37,197 bases of DNA from an uncultured Porphyromonadaceae bacterium. Lineage in GTDB: Bacteria > Bacteroidota > Bacteroidia > Bacteroidales > Muribaculaceae. The translations under genes were made by a program, and so were the position numbers. Position 1 is the first letter of the stretch; each line of letters starts with the position of its first letter. Shown here piece by piece: positions 33,554-37,197 of this stretch. The stretch lies in the NCBI GenBank assembly GCA_937901905.1, contig CALDIF010000093.1, forward strand, positions 1-37,197. The letters run 5' to 3'. Below the pieces are notes generated by a model. The model was not told where the DNA came from and searched no databases. It saw only the letters and a list, made by a program, of their open reading frames with translations.

Positions 33554-36499
33554 ATGCCTATAAAAGTAAGTCGAGCAATCAAGGAGTTGAACGTGGGTAG
33601 CGTCACGATTCAGGATTTCTTGCGCAAGAAGGGTATTGACCTTGATGTGTCTAACATCAATGCACGCATACCCGACGATGTGTACGCACTGTTGGAACTT
33701 GAATACAAGCGTGACAGCGATATAAAGCGCAAGAGCGACAGTATAACAGGCGAGCGCCAGCGCGGCAAGCGCGAGGAGGCTCGTCGTCCCCGAGAGATCG
33801 AGACGATTATCCCGGGACAAAAGCCACGTGTTGTGGGTAAGATAGACCTTAACAATCCGGGGCACATAATTACCGATGAGAAGCCGGCAACCGAGTCCGA
33901 AACCGCGCCGACACACACTGTAGCCGAGCAATCTGTTGAGGAGAAACCGGCGACTGCACGACTCGCGACGATGCAGCCGGTTGAGGAAGCCCCCGCTGTG
34001 GAGCAACCTGTGGCAGTGAAATCCGAAGCCGTCCCCGAACAGACTCCCGCTGAACCTCACCCTGATGTTGAGAAGCCCGCGGCAACCGAACCGGCAGTCG
34101 AAAAACCCGCCAAGGCAAAACCGACGGCTCCGAAGCCTGCAGCACGTAAGCCGGTTGACGAGAAACCGTCGGCAGTGCCTGTCGTTGAGAAACCCGCCGA
34201 GGTCAAGCCTGTGGAGGAAACCGCCCCCGAGACGGCTTCGGGACCCGATGTGTTCTCGTTGCCGGCAGCCGACGGACCGTCGTTCAAGGTGGTCGGTAAG
34301 ATTGACCTCAACGCCATCAATTCGAGTATGCGTCCCAAGCCCAAAAGCAAGGAGGAACGTCGTCGCGAACGCAGCGCCAAGGCAGGTGCGACAACTGCTT
34401 CCGGCGAGGGTCGTCGCGGCAAACGTGCGCGCATCGGCAAGGAAAAAGTCAATATTGAGCAAGCCGCTGCCGAGGCTCGTCGTGACAAGTCCAAGGGCTC
34501 TAACGGCGATAACAAGAAGCAACAAGAGCAAGCGGCTCGCAATGCCGGACAAGGCAAGAAGAAAGACAAGAAATCCAAACGTCCGCTCAAGCCCGAGGTA
34601 AGCGACGAGGACGTGCAGCGCCAAGTGAAAGAAACGCTTGCACGCCTCACCACGCGAGCAACTAAAAAGGGTGTCAAGTACCGTAAGGAGAAACGCGAGG
34701 CTGTGCGTGAGGCTGTCCGCGAGGAAGCCGCAGCCGCTGCGGCCGACCGCAAGGTGTTGAAACTGACCGAGTTCGTCACGGCTAATGACCTCGCAATGAT
34801 GATGGATATACCCATCAACAAAATTATTGCAACGTGCATGAGCCTCGGCATGATGGTGTCTATCAATCAGCGCCTTGATGCGGAAACTATCAATATACTC
34901 GCTGAGGAATTCGGTTTCCAAACCGAATATCAGTCGGCCGAGGTTGCCGAAGCCATCAATGAGGAGGAGGACAACCCCGAAGACTTGATGCAACGTCCGC
35001 CGGTGGTGACCGTGATGGGTCACGTTGACCATGGCAAGACATCGTTGCTCGACTATATCCGCAAGTCGAACGTTATCGCCGGCGAGGCGGGTGGTATAAC
35101 CCAGCACATCGGTGCGTATAACGTCAAGTTGCCTAACGGTCGTCGCATCACATTCCTCGACACTCCGGGTCACGAGGCATTTACCGCAATGCGTGCCCGT
35201 GGTGCCAAGGTGACCGATATTGTTATTGTCATTGTTGCAGCCGATGACAGCGTGATGCCGCAGACCATTGAGGCAATCAACCACGCGTCGGCAGCCGGCG
35301 TGCCTATCGTGTTTGCCATCAACAAGATTGATAAGCCGGGCGCAAACCCCGATAAGATCAAGGAGGAATTGGGTGCCATGAACTACTTGGTTGAAGACTG
35401 GGGCGGTAAGTACCAGAGCCAGGACATCAGTGCCAAGAAGGGTATAGGTGTTCAAGAACTCATGGAAAAAGTGCTGCTTGAGGCCGATTTGCTCGAACTC
35501 AAGGCAAACCCGTCGCGCAAGGCCGTGGGGTCGGTCATCGAGTCGTCGCTTGACCGCGGTCGCGGTTATGTGGCAACGGTACTCGTGGAGAACGGCACGC
35601 TGCGTGTCGGTGATATCGTGCTCGCCGGTACACACTTCGGCAAGGTCAAGGCAATGTCCAACGAGCGCGACCAACGCATCACCGAGGCGGGACCGGCAAC
35701 ACCGGCACTCATCCTCGGTTTGAATGGAGCCCCGACGGCAGGTGATAAGTTTAATGTGATGGATAGCGAGCAAGAAGCCCGACAAATCGCCAATAAGCGC
35801 GAGCAACTGCAGCGCGAGTTGGATCAGCGCACCAAGAAGCGTCCGGGACTTGAGGATATCGCACGCAAGATTGCTCTGGGTGAGTTCCACGAACTCAACC
35901 TCATCGTTAAGGGCGATGTGGACGGCTCGATTGAGGCATTGAGCGACTCGCTCATCAAACTCTCGACCCCCGAGGTGCAGGTTAATGTTATCCACAAGGC
36001 GGTGGGTGCTATCACCGAGAGTGATGTGACTCTCGCTGCGGCAAGTAACGCCTCTATCATCGGCTTCCAGGTGCGCCCGTCCGGTGCCGCCAAGCGACTT
36101 GCCGAGCAAGAGGGTGTTGACATTCGCATTTACTCTATCATCTACGATACCATTGAGGAAATCAAGAGTGCTATGGCAGGTATGCTCTCGCCCGATATCA
36201 AGGAAGATGTGTGTGGCACTGCCGAGGTTAAGGAGGTGTACCACATCAGCAAGGTGGGAACTATCGCCGGTGCTATCGTGCGCGAGGGTAAGTTGAAACG
36301 CTCGAGCAAGGTGCGTGTCATTCGCGACGGTATCGTTATCTACTCGGGTACTCTCGCCTCCCTCAAGCGTTTCAAGGACGATGCCAAGGAAGTTGCTACA
36401 GGCTTCGAGTGCGGTTTGAGTATCCAGAGTTATAACGACCTGCAGGTGGGCGATATGGTAGAGGCTTACGAGGAAATCGAAGTCCGGAAGTCGCTTTGA
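33554..36499 (+). CDS. infB: Translation initiation factor IF-2
   Basis: IF-2 is the GTPase that places initiator tRNA on the ribosome. The 981-residue product starts with the short IF2_N fold (PIKVSRAIKELNVGSVTIQDFLRKKG). Residues ~110-235 are a low-complexity Glu-Lys-Pro-Ala region and ~260-340 a Lys/Arg-rich region, both probably disordered. A second IF2_N-like unit (TEFVTANDLAMMMDIPINKI) precedes the G domain: G1 GHVDHGKT at ~489-496, G3 DTPGHEAF, G4 NKID. The C-terminal IF-2 domains follow (GYVATVLVENGTLRVGDIVLAGTHFG, YSGTLASLKRFKDDAKEV). The 1019-residue frame on the opposite strand is a shadow of this gene. Confidence 0.97.
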   Translation: MPIKVSRAIKELNVGSVTIQDFLRKKGIDLDVSNINARIPDDVYALLELEYKRDSDIKRKSDSITGERQRGKREEARRPREIETIIPGQKPRVVGKIDLNNPGHIITDEKPATESETAPTHTVAEQSVEEKPATARLATMQPVEEAPAVEQPVAVKSEAVPEQTPAEPHPDVEKPAATEPAVEKPAKAKPTAPKPAARKPVDEKPSAVPVVEKPAEVKPVEETAPETASGPDVFSLPAADGPSFKVVGKIDLNAINSSMRPKPKSKEERRRERSAKAGATTASGEGRRGKRARIGKEKVNIEQAAAEARRDKSKGSNGDNKKQQEQAARNAGQGKKKDKKSKRPLKPEVSDEDVQRQVKETLARLTTRATKKGVKYRKEKREAVREAVREEAAAAAADRKVLKLTEFVTANDLAMMMDIPINKIIATCMSLGMMVSINQRLDAETINILAEEFGFQTEYQSAEVAEAINEEEDNPEDLMQRPPVVTVMGHVDHGKTSLLDYIRKSNVIAGEAGGITQHIGAYNVKLPNGRRITFLDTPGHEAFTAMRARGAKVTDIVIVIVAADDSVMPQTIEAINHASAAGVPIVFAINKIDKPGANPDKIKEELGAMNYLVEDWGGKYQSQDISAKKGIGVQELMEKVLLEADLLELKANPSRKAVGSVIESSLDRGRGYVATVLVENGTLRVGDIVLAGTHFGKVKAMSNERDQRITEAGPATPALILGLNGAPTAGDKFNVMDSEQEARQIANKREQLQRELDQRTKKRPGLEDIARKIALGEFHELNLIVKGDVDGSIEALSDSLIKLSTPEVQVNVIHKAVGAITESDVTLAAASNASIIGFQVRPSGAAKRLAEQEGVDIRIYSIIYDTIEEIKSAMAGMLSPDIKEDVCGTAEVKEVYHISKVGTIAGAIVREGKLKRSSKVRVIRDGIVIYSGTLASLKRFKDDAKEVATGFECGLSIQSYNDLQVGDMVEAYEEIEVRKSL

Positions 36500-36534
36500 C
36501 CTCGCCTCCGGCATGACTGTTTGATTTTACTGTA

Positions 36535-36564
36535 AATAAGGGCACGGCACTCCGTGTCCTTATT
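36535..36564 (+). terminator. Stem-loop after infB
   Basis: A 13-bp stem with one G-U pair (36535-36547 with 36552-36564) closes a CACT loop. It lies 35 bases after the infB stop and just before folK. There is no long T run beyond the stem, so termination may be partial. Confidence 0.5.
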
Positions 36565-36582
36565 GCTAGGATAACTGTTATT

Positions 36583-37044
36583 ATGTTGTATCACCTCAAC
36601 ATAGGGAGCAACGTGGGCGACCGTCTTGCAAACATCGACCGAGCCATTGCCGCGTTGGGACGGCACGTCAAGGTGCTTGCCGTGAGCGAACCCGTCAGGA
36701 GCGCGCCGTGGGGCTTCGACTCTCCTAACGAATTCATTAATGTGGGGGTTAATGTGGACTGTGACGACACTCCACTGCGACTGCTCGACGTGACACAGGC
36801 TGTTCAACGAGAGATTGATCCGTCACCTCATCGCGATGAACAAGGCAATTATGTCGACCGCGTTATTGACGTTGATATCATTGCAGCCGGTTCACTCATT
36901 GTCACCTCGCGCCGGTTGACAGTGCCTCATCGTTGTATGACCGGACGTCGCTTCGTGCTTGAGCCGTTGGCAGCACTGTGCCCCGAGTGGGTACACCCGG
37001 TATGGCAACTTACCGCCTCGGAGATGATAGCGCGGCTGACATGA
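36583..37044 (+). CDS. folK: 2-amino-4-hydroxy-6-hydroxymethyldihydropteridine pyrophosphokinase
   Basis: FolK transfers pyrophosphate from ATP to the pterin in folate synthesis. The 153-residue product has the N-terminal LNIGSNVGDRLANI, the SAPWGFDSPNEFIN segment, RVIDVDIIAAG with the two metal-binding aspartates, and VPHRCMTGRRFVLEPLAALCPEWVHP at the end of the fold. Length is typical for the family. The ATG at 36583 lies just after the infB stem-loop and there is no other folate gene next to it in the window. No promoter box was recognised in front of it, so it may be transcribed by read-through. Confidence 0.94.
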   Translation: MLYHLNIGSNVGDRLANIDRAIAALGRHVKVLAVSEPVRSAPWGFDSPNEFINVGVNVDCDDTPLRLLDVTQAVQREIDPSPHRDEQGNYVDRVIDVDIIAAGSLIVTSRRLTVPHRCMTGRRFVLEPLAALCPEWVHPVWQLTASEMIARLT

Positions 37045-37095
37045 CAGGGCAGTGCCCCTCCGGACCTTCTCACGTTAATTACAAGAATAATAACA

Positions 37096-37130
37096 ACAAT
37101 GGCATTGCATCTATGATGCAATGCCATTGT
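37096..37130 (-). terminator. Hairpin terminator of tRNA-Leu
   Basis: A perfect 16-bp stem (37096-37111 with 37115-37130) with a three-base loop starts at the 3' end of the tRNA. On the minus strand it is followed by a T-rich run (TGTTATTATTCTTG), as for a rho-independent terminator. It could also serve folK from the other side. Confidence 0.6.
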
Positions 37131-37197
37131 ACCCGGAGTGGGACTTGAACCCACACAGCCGCTATGGCCAAGGGATTTTAAGTCCCTCGTGTCTACC
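37130..37197 (-). tRNA. tRNA-Leu (anticodon UAA), 5' end outside window
   Basis: Read on the minus strand, the segment begins in the D arm (GGTAGACACG). It then has an anticodon arm AGGGA-CTTAAAA-TCCCT with anticodon TAA, a long class II variable arm (TTGGCCATAGCGGCTGT), a T arm GTGGG-TTCAAGT-CCCAC, and the acceptor 3' strand TCCGGGT with discriminator A. CCA is not encoded. The long variable arm and anticodon identify leucine. About 17-18 bases at the 5' end lie beyond the window. Confidence 0.93.

Noticed and set aside
33455..36514. 1019-codon open frame on the minus strand opposite infB
   Set aside because: It mirrors a clear IF-2 gene, has low-complexity Arg/His/Leu-rich translation without recognisable domains, and arises from the skewed codon use of infB.

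Overview
The window looks like a chromosomal segment of a Bacteroidales bacterium. Supporting signs are the -7 boxes of the Bacteroidota type (TAnnTTTG) in most promoter-like spacers, the near absence of Shine-Dalgarno sequences, the sufBCDS and rimP-nusA-infB gene orders, an S24/XRE regulator, a secreted GLUG-repeat protein with a Bacteroidota-style C-terminal tail, and protein sequences close to Bacteroides/Prevotella/Muribaculaceae families. Muribaculaceae is a guess from the general character of the proteins and was not tested.

Region 1 (1-12110) is the most unusual part. At about 540-560 two unrelated half genes meet. On the left is a minus-strand phage-like reading frame (possibly a terminase small subunit) that runs off the window. 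On the right are the last ~60 residues of an Hsp70 substrate-binding domain fused to a von Willebrand A (vWA) domain. Five long co-directional genes follow: a cytosolic J-like/zinc-ribbon/FN3 protein, a soluble zinc-ribbon GTPase, a protein resembling 'GTPase-associated protein 1' (GAP1), and two paralogous membrane GTPases, the second preceded by a lipoprotein signal and a ~275-residue exported domain. I read this as one operon for a chaperone-plus-GTPase system of the kind predicted computationally as NTP-dependent conflict systems. Its Hsp70 ATPase end is missing from this window.

Region 2 (12111-18372) is housekeeping. pyrE is on the minus strand, convergent with the operon above and divergent from pnp. 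Then come pnp, a terminator-like stem-loop, mazG and topB, ending at a rho-independent terminator.

Region 3 (18373-24039) holds a two-gene radical-SAM/glycosyltransferase unit, a ~400-base spacer carrying a promoter, and a monocistronic 978-residue exported GLUG-repeat protein closed by a perfect 24-bp hairpin.

Region 4 (24040-31500) starts with an S24-type XRE repressor, with tandem promoters and an inverted repeat that could be its operator. Its stop overlaps the start of an M16 zinc protease. A new promoter then leads into cvpA-sufB-sufC-sufD-sufS, an iron-sulfur cluster assembly operon with cvpA at its head.

Region 5 (31501-37197) is rimP-nusA-infB, the transcription/translation factor operon, followed by a stem-loop, folK, and a minus-strand tRNA-Leu(UAA) with its terminator. 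The window ends inside the tRNA.
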